Origin: Brasilonema sennae CENA114
GTDB taxonomy: Bacteria; Cyanobacteriota; Cyanobacteriia; Cyanobacteriales; Nostocaceae
Length of the DNA: 64,000 bases
Direction of reading: 5' to 3'
Assembly (NCBI RefSeq): GCF_006968745.1
Contig: NZ_CP030118.1
Location: 5,926,340 to 5,990,339 of the forward strand
The stretch's first letter is position 1. Every line of letters begins with the position of its first letter. The translations under genes and the position numbers were made by a program. The notes under the pieces are model-generated. The model did no database searches, was not told the origin of the DNA, and worked only from the letters and a program-made list of their open reading frames with translations. Positions 26,362 through 35,942 of this stretch are shown here, piece by piece.

Positions 26362-27642
26362 GTGCTGGACATTAAATTAATAAGGGACAATCCACAATTG
26401 GTTCAGGAACGGTTGAAGACTCGTGGTGGTGACTACGATATTCAGCCGCTTTTGGAGTTGGATAAACAACAACGCGAATTGGAAGCGAAGCGAAATCAAC
26501 TGCAAGCACGTAGTAACGAAATTGCGAAATTAATTCCGGAAAAGATAAAAGGTGGTTGCAACCCCAAAGGACCAGAAATTCAAGAGTTGCGTGAGAATGG
26601 TAGTTCTGTCAAAGCTGAGATTGGCACACTGGAACCTCAAGAAAAAGAGCTATCAGCCAAAATCGAAGAACTTTTACTCACACTTCCTAACTTACCAAGC
26701 GACTCTACACCTGTTGGTAAGAGTGAGGAAGATAACCCAGAAGTGCGTCGTTGGGGTGATGAGTATCTTCCCCAAAACCCAAACATTCTTCCCCACTGGG
26801 AAATTGGTGAGAAGTTGGGTATTCTTAATGTTGAGAGAGCTGTAAAAGTTGCACAAAGTCGCTTTATCACCCTTATAGGTGCTGGTGCCAAGTTGGAGAG
26901 AGCATTAATCCAATTTATGCTTGATCGCCAGATAGCTGCAGGGTATGTGGAAGTTATTCCCCCATTTTTGATTAATACCGAGTCTATGACAGCTACGGGT
27001 CAATTGCCCAAGTTCGCTGAAGAAAGCTTTAAATGTGCGGCGGATGATTTGTGGCTTACGCCGACGGCGGAGGTTCCTGTAACCAACCTCTATCGTGGTG
27101 AAACTCTCAATTCTGAAGATTTGCCTATTTACCACTGTGCTTATACTCCCTGTTTTCGCCGGGAGGCTGGGAGTTATGGACGGGATATGCGGGGACTGAT
27201 TCGACTGCATCAATTCAACAAAGTTGAACTCGTGAAGTTTGTACATCCCAGCACTTCTAGTGAGGAACTCGAAAAATTGCTAGGCAATGCAGAATCAATT
27301 TTACAGGCGTTGCAACTGCCTTACCGAGTCATAGAATTATGTACTGGGGATATAGGATTTCACTCGGCGAAAACTTACGATATAGAGGTTTGGCTTCCTT
27401 CTTCTGGAAAGTACCGAGAAATTTCTAGTTGTTCCAATTTTTTGGACTATCAAGCGCGACGCGGGCAAATTCGCTTCAAAGAAAGTGGAAAGAAAGGAAC
27501 CCAACTGGTGCACACTCTCAATGGTTCAGGACTGGCTGTGGGACGTACAATGGCAGCGATTTTAGAAAACTATCAACAAGAGGATAGAACGGTAAGGATA
27601 CCAGAAGCGCTGCAACCTTACATGGGACGCGAAGTACTTTAA
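26362..27642 (+). CDS. serS: Seryl-tRNA synthetase
   Basis: This 426-residue class II synthetase has an N-terminal coiled-coil tRNA-binding arm (about 27-105). The catalytic core has motif 2 (PCFRREAGSYGRDMRGLIRLHQF) and motif 3 (LNGSGLAVGRTMAAILENYQ), plus the TAEVP substrate loop. It charges tRNA-Ser with serine in the cytoplasm. The start is GTG, giving the usual MLDIKLIRDN N-terminus. A small insertion in the arm (KGGCNPKGPEIQEL) matches the cyanobacterial form. It converges with the RelA/SpoT gene and shares a hairpin terminator with it. Confidence 0.97.
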   Translation: MLDIKLIRDNPQLVQERLKTRGGDYDIQPLLELDKQQRELEAKRNQLQARSNEIAKLIPEKIKGGCNPKGPEIQELRENGSSVKAEIGTLEPQEKELSAKIEELLLTLPNLPSDSTPVGKSEEDNPEVRRWGDEYLPQNPNILPHWEIGEKLGILNVERAVKVAQSRFITLIGAGAKLERALIQFMLDRQIAAGYVEVIPPFLINTESMTATGQLPKFAEESFKCAADDLWLTPTAEVPVTNLYRGETLNSEDLPIYHCAYTPCFRREAGSYGRDMRGLIRLHQFNKVELVKFVHPSTSSEELEKLLGNAESILQALQLPYRVIELCTGDIGFHSAKTYDIEVWLPSSGKYREISSCSNFLDYQARRGQIRFKESGKKGTQLVHTLNGSGLAVGRTMAAILENYQQEDRTVRIPEALQPYMGREVL

Positions 27643-27712
27643 GAAGAACACAGAATATCCCACGGATGGAATCCGGGGGATTTAACAAAATACGAAAGTG
27701 TCGATTGACTCG

Positions 27713-27742
27713 TAATTCGTAATCACTAGAGATTACGAATTA
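27713..27742. terminator. Bidirectional hairpin between serS and the RelA/SpoT gene
   Basis: A perfect 12-bp stem (TAATTCGTAATC with GATTACGAATTA, loop ACTAGA) lies between two convergent genes and is followed by a T-rich run (TTTATTAATTT). Confidence 0.7.
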
Positions 27743-27755
27743 TTTATTAATTTCA

Positions 27756-30032
27756 CTATTCTTCAATTTGACCAACACGACGAATGTTGATAATATCGCT
27801 TAGTTTTTTGATTTGAGTAAAGATCTGTTCGAGTTGTGGTCGATCGCGTATCTCAATTCCCAAGTCAATCAATGCTGGTTGACTAGTAGCTGTTTTTACC
27901 TGAGCATGACGTACGTTGATCCCGTGGTCACTTAAGCGTGAAAGAATATCTTTTAGGATTCCTACGCGATCAAGAGCCTCAATCTGAATATTCACAGGAT
28001 AAGTCGTAGGACGAGAGTAGATTTCGCCTGGTGAGTTCCAATGGACTGGTACGAGGCGATCGCACTCTACACTCTCTAGATTCTGACATCCCTGGCGATG
28101 AATCGAAATGCCTCTACCTCGTGTGACAACACCAATAATCGGTTCTCCAGGAAGAGGAGTACAACACTTAGCTAGATAATGAACTAATCCTTCTACCCCA
28201 ACTATTGGTGAGTCAGTTGTGCGTGAGGTTCCTGGAGTTGTGTCTCGTAAACCTTTGGTTGTTGAGGCTGATTCTTTCGTAGGAACTGGAGGTGCATCTG
28301 TCGCAGGTTGTTGCGCCTTGACAATTTCTCGCCAACGGTTGAGGACTAAATTTAGCGTCACCTCACCATAACCCAAAGCCGCGAGTAAATCTTCCATAGA
28401 ATGATAGTTACATCGCTCTGCTACTATCTGCATGGGTTGCGACTTAATCAGGTTTTCAACACCTGATCTCCCCAATTCTTTTTCCAACAATTCCCGTCCA
28501 CGGGCAATATTTTCTTCCCGGCGTGATCGCTTGTACCACTGCCTAATCCGATTTTTCGCCGCCGAAGTTCTGACAAAATTTAACCAATCCAAACTGGGAT
28601 GACCGTTCTTTTGCGTCAGAATCTCTACAATATCACCATTTTGCAGTCGCGTTGAAAGTGGCACCATCCGCCCATTTACCTTTGCACCAGCACAGTGGTT
28701 CCCAACTTCTGTGTGAATGCGATAGGCAAAATCTACGGTTGTGGAACCAGGATTTAAAGCAACCAAATCTCCCTTAGGTGTGAAAACATAAACATCATCT
28801 TCAAATAAGTTATCCTTGATGCTTTCCAAATATTCTTGAGCATCCTTGAGGTCATTCTGCCATTCCAGCAGCTGCCGCAACCAGGTAAACTTCTCATCTG
28901 ATGGAGTCCAGTGGATAATGTTGGACCCTCCTGTTTCTTTATACTTCCAGTGAGCTGCAATTCCATACTCGGCGACGTGGTGCATTTCTATTGTCCTGAT
29001 TTGCACTTCCAGAGGACGACCCCACGGACCTATAACCCCAGTATGCAATGATTGGTAGCGGTTAGGTTTAGGTAAGCCTATGTAATCCTTGAATCTACCA
29101 GGAATTGGACGGCAAACATCATGAACAATCGCTAAAGCACGGTAACATTCCTCATTGCTCTTGACAATGATCCGTAGTGCTGCTAAATCATAAATTTCGT
29201 GAAACTCTTTGTTTTGCCTGTGCATCTTCAGGTAGATGCTGTAGAGGTGCTTCGGACGTCCACTCATGTCGAGACACTTGATCCCCGCTTCCTCTACCCG
29301 AGTCCGTAAAGTTTCGGCAATGTTTGTCAATCTCTCTTGCCGCGCCGTTCGTTTTTCAGCGACATACTCCTGAATTTGCCGGTAAGCTTCTGGTTCTAAG
29401 TACTTAAAAGCCAGATCTTCGAGTTCCCATTTTATGTGCCAGATCCCCAAGCGATTAGCCAGGGGAGCAAAAATTTCTCGTGTTTCCAAAGCAATTGCGC
29501 GGCGTTTTTCATCACGAAGGAATTCCAAAGTCCGCATATTGTGGAGACGATCTGCTAACTTCACCACAATCACTCGGATATCTTGCGCCATAGCCAGAAA
29601 CATTCTGCGAAAGTTCTCTGCTTGGCTTTCGGTCTTACTTTTAAAATTAATTTTAGAAAGCTTTGTCACACCTTCTACTAAGAGCTGCACTTCTTTTCCA
29701 AAGCGCTGTCCAATCTCTTCAATTGTGACATCGGTATCTTCCACTATATCATGGAGAAAGCCTGCTGCTATCATGTCAGCACTGCCGCCTAAGTCTCTCA
29801 AAATTCCAGCAACAGCTACAGGATGACAAATGTATGGTTCTCCTGACTTACGGTACTGACCTTCATGTAACTGATAAGCAAATTCAAATGCTTGACGAAT
29901 TAAAGCCATGTCGCTTTGCCTTCGGCCATCTTCAGTTTCTGTGCCTACTACTGTATATGACCCATTTAGGCAACTTTGTAACCATTCTGGAAGCGTAACA
30001 TCAATTTTGGAACTAAGTACAGTGCTGCTCAT
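27756..30032 (-). CDS. Bifunctional (p)ppGpp synthetase/hydrolase (RelA/SpoT family)
   Basis: This 758-residue protein has an HD hydrolase domain (HDIVEDTD near residue 95 and the KLADRLHNMRTL motif). A synthetase domain follows (RYQSLHTGVIGPWGRPLEVQ and EYGIAAHWKYKE), then a TGS domain (VYVFTPKGDLVALNPGSTTV), a helical/zinc-finger region (VHYLAKCCTPLPGEPIIG) and a C-terminal ACT domain. Both active sites look intact, so it can make and degrade the alarmone. It is the long Rsh form typical of cyanobacteria and controls the stringent response to starvation and darkness. It is convergent with serS and divergent from the patD-like gene. Confidence 0.95.
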   Translation of the reverse strand: MSSTVLSSKIDVTLPEWLQSCLNGSYTVVGTETEDGRRQSDMALIRQAFEFAYQLHEGQYRKSGEPYICHPVAVAGILRDLGGSADMIAAGFLHDIVEDTDVTIEEIGQRFGKEVQLLVEGVTKLSKINFKSKTESQAENFRRMFLAMAQDIRVIVVKLADRLHNMRTLEFLRDEKRRAIALETREIFAPLANRLGIWHIKWELEDLAFKYLEPEAYRQIQEYVAEKRTARQERLTNIAETLRTRVEEAGIKCLDMSGRPKHLYSIYLKMHRQNKEFHEIYDLAALRIIVKSNEECYRALAIVHDVCRPIPGRFKDYIGLPKPNRYQSLHTGVIGPWGRPLEVQIRTIEMHHVAEYGIAAHWKYKETGGSNIIHWTPSDEKFTWLRQLLEWQNDLKDAQEYLESIKDNLFEDDVYVFTPKGDLVALNPGSTTVDFAYRIHTEVGNHCAGAKVNGRMVPLSTRLQNGDIVEILTQKNGHPSLDWLNFVRTSAAKNRIRQWYKRSRREENIARGRELLEKELGRSGVENLIKSQPMQIVAERCNYHSMEDLLAALGYGEVTLNLVLNRWREIVKAQQPATDAPPVPTKESASTTKGLRDTTPGTSRTTDSPIVGVEGLVHYLAKCCTPLPGEPIIGVVTRGRGISIHRQGCQNLESVECDRLVPVHWNSPGEIYSRPTTYPVNIQIEALDRVGILKDILSRLSDHGINVRHAQVKTATSQPALIDLGIEIRDRPQLEQIFTQIKKLSDIINIRRVGQIEE

Positions 30033-30276
30033 AGAATAAGGGGTGGCTAGGTGATTGATAGTAAAGTCAGAAATTGGATGAACAAACTCTTACTGAGACT
30101 TGCACTTTCGTCCTTGTGTGCCGAATACATTCCCCAAGGCTAAGAGTGCAAATTATCCAGTACGAGTGTCTCAAAATCATAAAATCGATAAAATGCCAAA
30201 TCCAGCCCCAATTTTCATATGAGACAACAGATTCGGTAATAAAATTTAACAAATTTTGGTCTATTTGAAAAGTTTC

Positions 30277-30306
30277 TTGACATTACCTTGACTTTAATAG
30301 TATCTC
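30277..30306 (+). promoter_or_regulatory. Candidate promoter of the patD-like gene
   Basis: TTGACA (30277-30282) is a consensus -35 box. Eighteen bases later TATCTC (30301-30306) could act as a weak -10 box, 14 bp before the ATG. The short distance to the start makes this tentative. Confidence 0.3.
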
Positions 30307-30319
30307 AAGAAGAACTTAG

Positions 30320-30670
30320 ATGTCTCTAACTCGCGATAAATATCACGCATTGAAGGTTTTGCTGAAACAATTGCATTCGGATGTCATGACTACCAAAGTA
30401 GATACATCCGAAATAGCGCAGCGTGTGAAATCCTTGCAACAATTTTTTCAGCAACAGATTGTCCCTTTAGTTAATCTGGACACAAACAGTAACGATGAGG
30501 GTCAGTTACAGTCAAATCAGACAGAAATGAGTAAGCAGCTGCGGCTGTTGGAAATAGATGTCATGTTTTTCCAAGGAGCGCGGCAAGCTTCCACTGCCAA
30601 AAGTAGGCTTGATGCCATAGGCGATCGCCTGACTACTCTCATCAAATACTGTAATGCCATATTGCAATAA
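30320..30670 (+). CDS. patD: Heterocyst frequency control protein PatD-like
   Basis: This small helical protein of 116 residues has three predicted helices and the conserved run TEMSKQLRLLEIDVMFFQGA followed by RLTTLIKYCNAIL. This agrees with PatD of heterocyst-forming cyanobacteria as I remember it. PatD limits the number of heterocysts through interaction with the sigma factor SigA in Anabaena. The gene is divergent from the RelA/SpoT gene. Its presence is one of the main arguments for a heterocystous host. The assignment comes from recognising the sequence pattern. Confidence 0.7.
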   Translation: MSLTRDKYHALKVLLKQLHSDVMTTKVDTSEIAQRVKSLQQFFQQQIVPLVNLDTNSNDEGQLQSNQTEMSKQLRLLEIDVMFFQGARQASTAKSRLDAIGDRLTTLIKYCNAILQ

Positions 30671-31086
30671 ATAGTACCAGAAGTACGAGCCGTAACCTAT
30701 GAAAAAATGACAAATTAAAATTAAAAATTGAAACTTAAAAATATTGAACTTTTTTTAAACTCTTCTCATGGAAATTTATTGAGATTTTGTAGTCCATTTT
30801 ACATATTTACTTGGCACAACTTGTTGTAAATTGCGTCATAAGTCAAGAATCCTTGAAATTGGAACTTTTGACTGGTAAAAAACTTCCCACTCACCTAAGC
30901 AAAAATAAGTATAAAATATTTATCTAAAAACACAAAAGAAAAGTGAGAAGTGATTTCTCCGTATACTGATTGGAATTCTTGGTGCGTTCTCAGTTATATT
31001 GTTGTTCTTAAAAGATACTCTGGTAATAATCCTGACATATGTCATGTCATAACAAAAGCTAATAGCTGATATCTGATAGCGTAATT
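30671..31086. other. AT-rich intergenic region
   Basis: About 415 bp without a gene, repeat or clear hairpin; it presumably holds the promoter of the ABC ATPase gene. Confidence 0.45.
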
Positions 31087-32766
31087 ATGAGTGAAGCCTT
31101 ATTTTGTATTGAAAATTTGCGAGTCGCTTACCCTCATCGCAGCGACGAAAAAACCCAATGGGCAGTAGATGATGTGTCTTTCATCCTGCAACCAGGGGAA
31201 AGAATGGGATTGGTTGGAGAATCAGGCTGCGGTAAGTCAACTCTAGGACGCGCAGCAATGCGGTTACTACCAGCCTCAAGCCAAATTGAGGGACGAGTGA
31301 CATTTCAAGGGCGTTCCGTGTTTGAGATGACGCCAGAACAGTTGCGTCAATTCCGAGGAGAAGCAGTCGCGCTGATATTTCAAGATCCGATGACGCGCCT
31401 TGATCCATTAATGACGATTGGCAATCACTGTTTAGAGACATTAAAAGCTCACTCACCGCAATTGTCCAGCAAACAAGCCAAAGAAAAAGCAATTGCGACT
31501 TTAGAAAAGGTTAAAATTCCCGCCAGTCGTTGGAGTCAGTATCCTCACGAGTTTAGCGGTGGAATGCGACAAAGGGTGGCGATCGCCCTAGCCTTGCTTC
31601 TCTCCCCCAAGTTAATTGTCGCCGATGAACCCACTACAAGTTTAGATGTCACAGTCTCGGCGCAAATTTTGCAGGAACTCACACGGCTGTGCGGGGAAGA
31701 AAACATGGCACTGCTGTTAATTTCTCACGATTTGGCTCTTGTTGCTGAGTATTGCGATCGCATTGGCGTCATGTACAACGGCAAAATGGTTGAAACGGGT
31801 TCTTCCCAAACTGTCTTCCAGAATCCCCAACACGAATATACACAGTCTCTCCTCAAAGCAGCTTTGCATATTCAGACAGTTGATGAGAATGAAGTATGGG
31901 AGGAGGGAGCAGGGAGCAGAGAGCAGGGAACAAGATTTTCCTCGTCACAAGCTCAATCACCGATTTTGCGCCTCCTAGAATTACAACAACATTACACCTT
32001 AGAACCCAACTTTGTAGAGCGATTATTAAAACGGCAAAATCAGACGATTAAAGCGGTGGATGGAATCAACCTAGAACTCTATCCAGGAGAAATTCTGGGA
32101 TTAGTTGGGGAATCAGGTTGCGGAAAAAGCACACTATCACGAACAATATTGCAACTTATTCGTCCTACAGCAGGTAAAGTCGAGTTTTTGGGACAGGATT
32201 TAACAAATTTATCGCGCCAACAAGTTCGTGCGTCTAGGCGGCAAATGCAAATGGTCTTTCAAGATCCCCATGCTTGCTTAAATCCAGCGATGACCGTAGG
32301 ACAAAGTATAGCTGACCCCTTGCTAATTCACAAGCTAGCCGATGCAGCGAACGCAAAACAACAGGTGCTGTCGATGCTGGAAAAAGTAGGGTTAAAACCA
32401 CCAGGAGTTTATTATGAACGTTATCCGTCGGATTTATCTGGTGGACAGCAGCAAAGAGTGGCGATCGCGCGTGCTTTAATTACTCGTCCTAAACTGCTCA
32501 TTTGTGATGAACCAGTGAGTATGTTAGATGCTAGCGTGCAGTCGCAAGTTTTAGATTTGATGCTGGAGTTGAAAGAAGAATTTGAGTTAACGTATTTATT
32601 TATCACTCATGACTTGTGGTTAGCGCGTTTTTTGTGCGATCGGATTGCAGTCATGAATAGTGGAAAAATAGTAGAAATTGGTCCCACGAAACAGATTTTT
32701 GCCAATCCCCAACATCCTTACACAAAAACACTGCTTGCTGCAGCTCCTCTGTTAGGGCGAGCATAA
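31087..32766 (+). CDS. Oligopeptide-type ABC transporter with two fused ATPase domains
   Basis: This 559-residue protein has two complete nucleotide-binding domains. The first has Walker A GESGCGKST, signature FSGGMRQR and Walker B LIVADEPTTSLD. The second has GESGCGKST, LSGGQQQR and LLICDEPVSMLD. The layout matches DppD-DppF/YejF fusions that energise dipeptide or oligopeptide importers at the inner membrane. No permease or binding protein is next to it, so the partners are encoded elsewhere. The linker around residue 275 (EEGAGSREQGTRFSSSQAQS) is encoded by a GGGAGCAGGGAGCAGAG-type repeat, which suggests in-frame capture of a dispersed repeat. Confidence 0.92.
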   Translation: MSEALFCIENLRVAYPHRSDEKTQWAVDDVSFILQPGERMGLVGESGCGKSTLGRAAMRLLPASSQIEGRVTFQGRSVFEMTPEQLRQFRGEAVALIFQDPMTRLDPLMTIGNHCLETLKAHSPQLSSKQAKEKAIATLEKVKIPASRWSQYPHEFSGGMRQRVAIALALLLSPKLIVADEPTTSLDVTVSAQILQELTRLCGEENMALLLISHDLALVAEYCDRIGVMYNGKMVETGSSQTVFQNPQHEYTQSLLKAALHIQTVDENEVWEEGAGSREQGTRFSSSQAQSPILRLLELQQHYTLEPNFVERLLKRQNQTIKAVDGINLELYPGEILGLVGESGCGKSTLSRTILQLIRPTAGKVEFLGQDLTNLSRQQVRASRRQMQMVFQDPHACLNPAMTVGQSIADPLLIHKLADAANAKQQVLSMLEKVGLKPPGVYYERYPSDLSGGQQQRVAIARALITRPKLLICDEPVSMLDASVQSQVLDLMLELKEEFELTYLFITHDLWLARFLCDRIAVMNSGKIVEIGPTKQIFANPQHPYTKTLLAAAPLLGRA

Positions 32767-32888
32767 TCCACTACTGATTTATAAGTAACGACTGCTGAGT
32801 GTGAATGACTCAGCAGTCAAGAACACCAAAATTTCAATTTTGGTGGTTTCTATCAGGTTCGGTTAATTAGTTATAATTTTCGCTCTAG

Positions 32889-33018
32889 GAAGAACCCCAC
32901 ACGCCAGTCGCCTCAACGGGGGGGAACCCCCGCACGGCGCTGGCTCCCCTTAATCCCCTCCCCGCGAGTTCGGGGAGGGGAGATTTTGGCGTCAGACAAA
33001 ACCGGGGTGGGGTTCTTC
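32889..33018. repeat. MITE-like element with 12-bp perfect inverted ends
   Basis: GAAGAACCCCAC (32889-32900) and its inverse GTGGGGTTCTTC (33007-33018) bound a 130-bp element. The interior holds a GC-rich ACGCCAGTCGCCTCAACGG module and a CTCCCCGCGAGTTCGGGGAG hairpin, which may end transcription. Confidence 0.65.
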
Positions 33019-33074
33019 ACTATTTATAAGCAATTAAGCGAACTTGATATTACATCACGCCTTTGAATCCCCCA

Positions 33075-34028
33075 CTAATTGTCCAAGCTGTATTCTGAGT
33101 TTTTCAATTTGGGCATTTCTACACTCGAACCATGTAGCTCAGCAAATCTATTAAAAAGCCACATTGTTTCGTGATTAGACTGCCTATGTTTGTTGATTAA
33201 ACTGCCTATGTTTCTCTGAGCTAATTTTTGTAAATAAGGCAAATCTTCAATCAATGTCAAACAAGAAGCAATATGCAATATAATCTGCAATATGGGTTTT
33301 GGCCACTCTAAATCGCTGTAGATATCAATCAAGAAATGATGAGCATTCTCTGTTGATGGGTAGGCATAAAACATAACAGTTATTCTTTTGTTTCTGTAAA
33401 CTGGAATACTCAGTTCTACAGTATATGGAGTGTGCAGTATTAAATCCACCTCAACGATTGGCTGTCTCCAAATTCTTAAAAGATTAACTGGAGACTCTAA
33501 GAGAGTTTGAAATGTGATAATTCCACCAAGAGATGTGGATTGGATATTGCTAACTTTAAGGATTCTCAAGTTATTCAGACTGAATTTATGAATAGTTTCC
33601 AAATGTTTTAAATTTAACAGATGGTAAATTTGGCAGACATAGGGAAACGGTAAAATATATTCCTGGCTAATGATATGTCGCTTTCTTAAGTCAAAATTGT
33701 TGACTCTCGTCGGACGTAGATAAAATTGCTCTAAATAATTTTGAACACTATCTACATCATTAAGATCAAAGCTCTGCTCTGGTTTTAAAAACAGCCAACT
33801 CAAGAAAAAGAATGAAGCTGTGAATATTTGTATGATTTCTACTACAGACAAATATCCATCAGCCAAGGCAGTGATACTTCTATCACTAATCCCAAAAAGA
33901 AAAGAAGGTATCCCAAAGAACCAGATTCCATTTTTTAGCCTTAATATAAAGAAGGCAACATCTATTTGTATGGAATGATGGTTTTGATTGGTATTACTAC
34001 CGTTATCTTGAACAAGATTAACAGACAT
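33075..34028 (-). CDS. Membrane-anchored protein of unknown function
   Basis: This 317-residue protein is not assigned to a family. Two hydrophobic helices lie near the N-terminus (about residues 37-50 and 62-84: IIQIFTASFFFLSWLFL). They are followed by a soluble domain of mixed alpha/beta character (about 95-300), rich in Leu/Ile and with few acidic residues. The last 20 residues are polar. Base composition is AT-rich like the surroundings. No operon partner is evident. Sensor or scaffold roles cannot be distinguished. Confidence 0.6.
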   Translation of the reverse strand: MSVNLVQDNGSNTNQNHHSIQIDVAFFILRLKNGIWFFGIPSFLFGISDRSITALADGYLSVVEIIQIFTASFFFLSWLFLKPEQSFDLNDVDSVQNYLEQFYLRPTRVNNFDLRKRHIISQEYILPFPYVCQIYHLLNLKHLETIHKFSLNNLRILKVSNIQSTSLGGIITFQTLLESPVNLLRIWRQPIVEVDLILHTPYTVELSIPVYRNKRITVMFYAYPSTENAHHFLIDIYSDLEWPKPILQIILHIASCLTLIEDLPYLQKLAQRNIGSLINKHRQSNHETMWLFNRFAELHGSSVEMPKLKNSEYSLDN

Positions 34029-34384
34029 AGGATTTCTAAAACTGACGATTCACTATATAGGGAGAGATAATACCAGTTAAAAAAAGAATGTAACAAATCA
34101 AGCAAAAACCCCTCCCTAACCCTATCCAATAGTTGCGAAGAGTGCGCTTTCTTCGCGGGTGGGGCATCTGTCGCAAACATTTTTTAAAATGGTATAACTC
34201 TGGTGTTCTTTATAGGCTATTAAACGCTAATATAACTTACATCATTCTTAAGTTGCAAATCTTAACACTGATATTTTGTCTCAATTTAAGGAAGATTGAA
34301 TTTTTGTTTCCAGGGATACAATAAAAGTCATCTTTAATCGATTTATACTTTCGTTTTTAATCAGATAAGTCTATTCAAGCTACA
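34029..34384. other. AT-rich intergenic region
   Basis: About 355 bp. A short GC-rich fragment (CCCCTCCCTAACCCTATCC, GTGCGCTTTCTTCGCGG) near 34110-34165 belongs to the dispersed repeats. No gene is supported. Confidence 0.45.
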
Positions 34385-35167
34385 TCATAATTTAACTGCA
34401 ATAACTCGAATACGTTTATAATCTGCGCTCCAGGTATTGTTTTTGTAAAAACTTGGACGCAACTGATTTTCAATATCGATAATGGTATTTATATGAGCAT
34501 CAGTAGATAATCCATTAAAGAAGCTATTTGCAAACATTTTGAGCCAGTTTTGCAAACCCTGTTCGCCATCCTCCAAAGGTGTGAGACGTTCAAAAAGAGT
34601 TGCATAAGTTAACTCAAAACCATGTTTTTCTAACAAGCTTCCATATTCACCAATGCTAGGAAAGTACCAAGGATTTAATGCTGTATCAGTGGAATAACCA
34701 GCTTTTTGTAAGGCGTTATAAATAGCACTAACAATAGCGTTTACATTCCCCTTACCACCAAATTCAGCTACAAATCGCCCACCAGGTTTCAATGCCTTAT
34801 TTATACCAACAACGACTTCTTCTGCTTCTTTAATCCAATGAAGTGCGGCATTAGAGAAAATACTATCAAATTTTTCTGTATATGGTAAATTTATGGCATC
34901 TACCACATCAAAATCTAGCTGAGGATAGTTCTTACGAGCTTGTTCTATCATTGTAGGAGCGCTATCGATACCCATCACTTCTGCTCCACTACTCGCAATT
35001 TTATGAGTTAAATGACCTGTTCCACAACCTAAGTCGAGAATACATTCTCCTGGTTTTGGAGATAGTAATTCTACTAAATTCGCAACAAGTTCAGAGATAA
35101 AAGAATGCTTACTATCGTAGAGTTCTGCATTCCACTGATTTTTAAAATCAGCTGCTGTGCTGTCCAT
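34385..35167 (-). CDS. Class I SAM-dependent methyltransferase
   Basis: This 260-residue enzyme has the Rossmann-fold SAM-binding motif LDLGCGTGHLTHKI (about residues 43-56), the acidic loop VMGIDSAPTMIEQAR and motif IV SIFSNAALHWI. The HWI pattern and overall length resemble trans-aconitate methyltransferase-type enzymes, but the acceptor cannot be told from sequence. It lies 51 bp downstream of the Uma2 gene on the same strand. Confidence 0.88.
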   Translation of the reverse strand: MDSTAADFKNQWNAELYDSKHSFISELVANLVELLSPKPGECILDLGCGTGHLTHKIASSGAEVMGIDSAPTMIEQARKNYPQLDFDVVDAINLPYTEKFDSIFSNAALHWIKEAEEVVVGINKALKPGGRFVAEFGGKGNVNAIVSAIYNALQKAGYSTDTALNPWYFPSIGEYGSLLEKHGFELTYATLFERLTPLEDGEQGLQNWLKMFANSFFNGLSTDAHINTIIDIENQLRPSFYKNNTWSADYKRIRVIAVKL

Positions 35168-35218
35168 AAAAATACACTGCCATGAAAATTTGAGTAGGAT
35201 GTATATATTTGCAAAGGC

Positions 35219-35863
35219 TTAGATACGAGAACGCACCCATGATCTGAATTCTTTCATTCTAGCGTTTTCTCCTTTTTGAGAATCTAGCTGTATAAATTGC
35301 ACTAATTCTTTGACAGGAAATGAGCCAAAAGCCAAACTTGTTTCAGATTCGATGTAACCAACCTCTGTCAAAATATGAATTGTTAGTTGACCATTAGCGA
35401 AACGCCAAACTTCCGGCACTTTCAGTTCAGCATAAACAGCCATCTTATCAATTGCTGAATGAGTTATATCAATCTCAAGCGCCAAGTCAGGCGGTGGATC
35501 AACTGTGAGGTCAATTTTTATTCTTCCTCGCATCACAGCTTCATTTTGAATATAAAAACATTCATCTGCTTCTTTACCAGCAGCCTTTGGTTTGGAACGC
35601 CAAGTTGTCGATTTCAACCCCAAAATTTCTAGTCCAAGTTCTTCACACAGAATAATGATTAGCCGTCCGAAAGTCCAACCATACCTTTCATGTTCTGGTA
35701 AAGGCGTCATCAGTTCTAGAGTTCCTTGATAGTAAGTCATGCGGGGTATTGGACGTTGGGCAAAAATTTCCAACAGCTGCTCGTACATCTCCCAATTGAC
35801 GTTATATAGAACCAGATGAGAACCTTCAATTGGTGGTTTGCTTGGGGTTAAGGTTTGAGTCAT
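35219..35863 (-). CDS. Uma2-family (DUF820) nuclease-like protein
   Basis: This 214-residue protein shows the restriction-endonuclease-like fold of the Uma2 family. It has MTYYQGTLELMTPLPEHERY near the N-terminus, the PDLALEIDITHSA segment (D/E-x-x core) and VPEVWRFANGQLTI later. Uma2 genes are highly multiplied in filamentous cyanobacteria and their biological role is unsettled. A C-terminal fragment of a related gene lies at 62335-62460. Confidence 0.88.
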   Translation of the reverse strand: MTQTLTPSKPPIEGSHLVLYNVNWEMYEQLLEIFAQRPIPRMTYYQGTLELMTPLPEHERYGWTFGRLIIILCEELGLEILGLKSTTWRSKPKAAGKEADECFYIQNEAVMRGRIKIDLTVDPPPDLALEIDITHSAIDKMAVYAELKVPEVWRFANGQLTIHILTEVGYIESETSLAFGSFPVKELVQFIQLDSQKGENARMKEFRSWVRSRI

Positions 35864-35942
35864 GTTTCACGCTTTGCGCTCATCTAAAGACAAATATAGT
35901 ACAAATGCACGCTTCTCGCTTCTGCTTCACGATATATTACAG

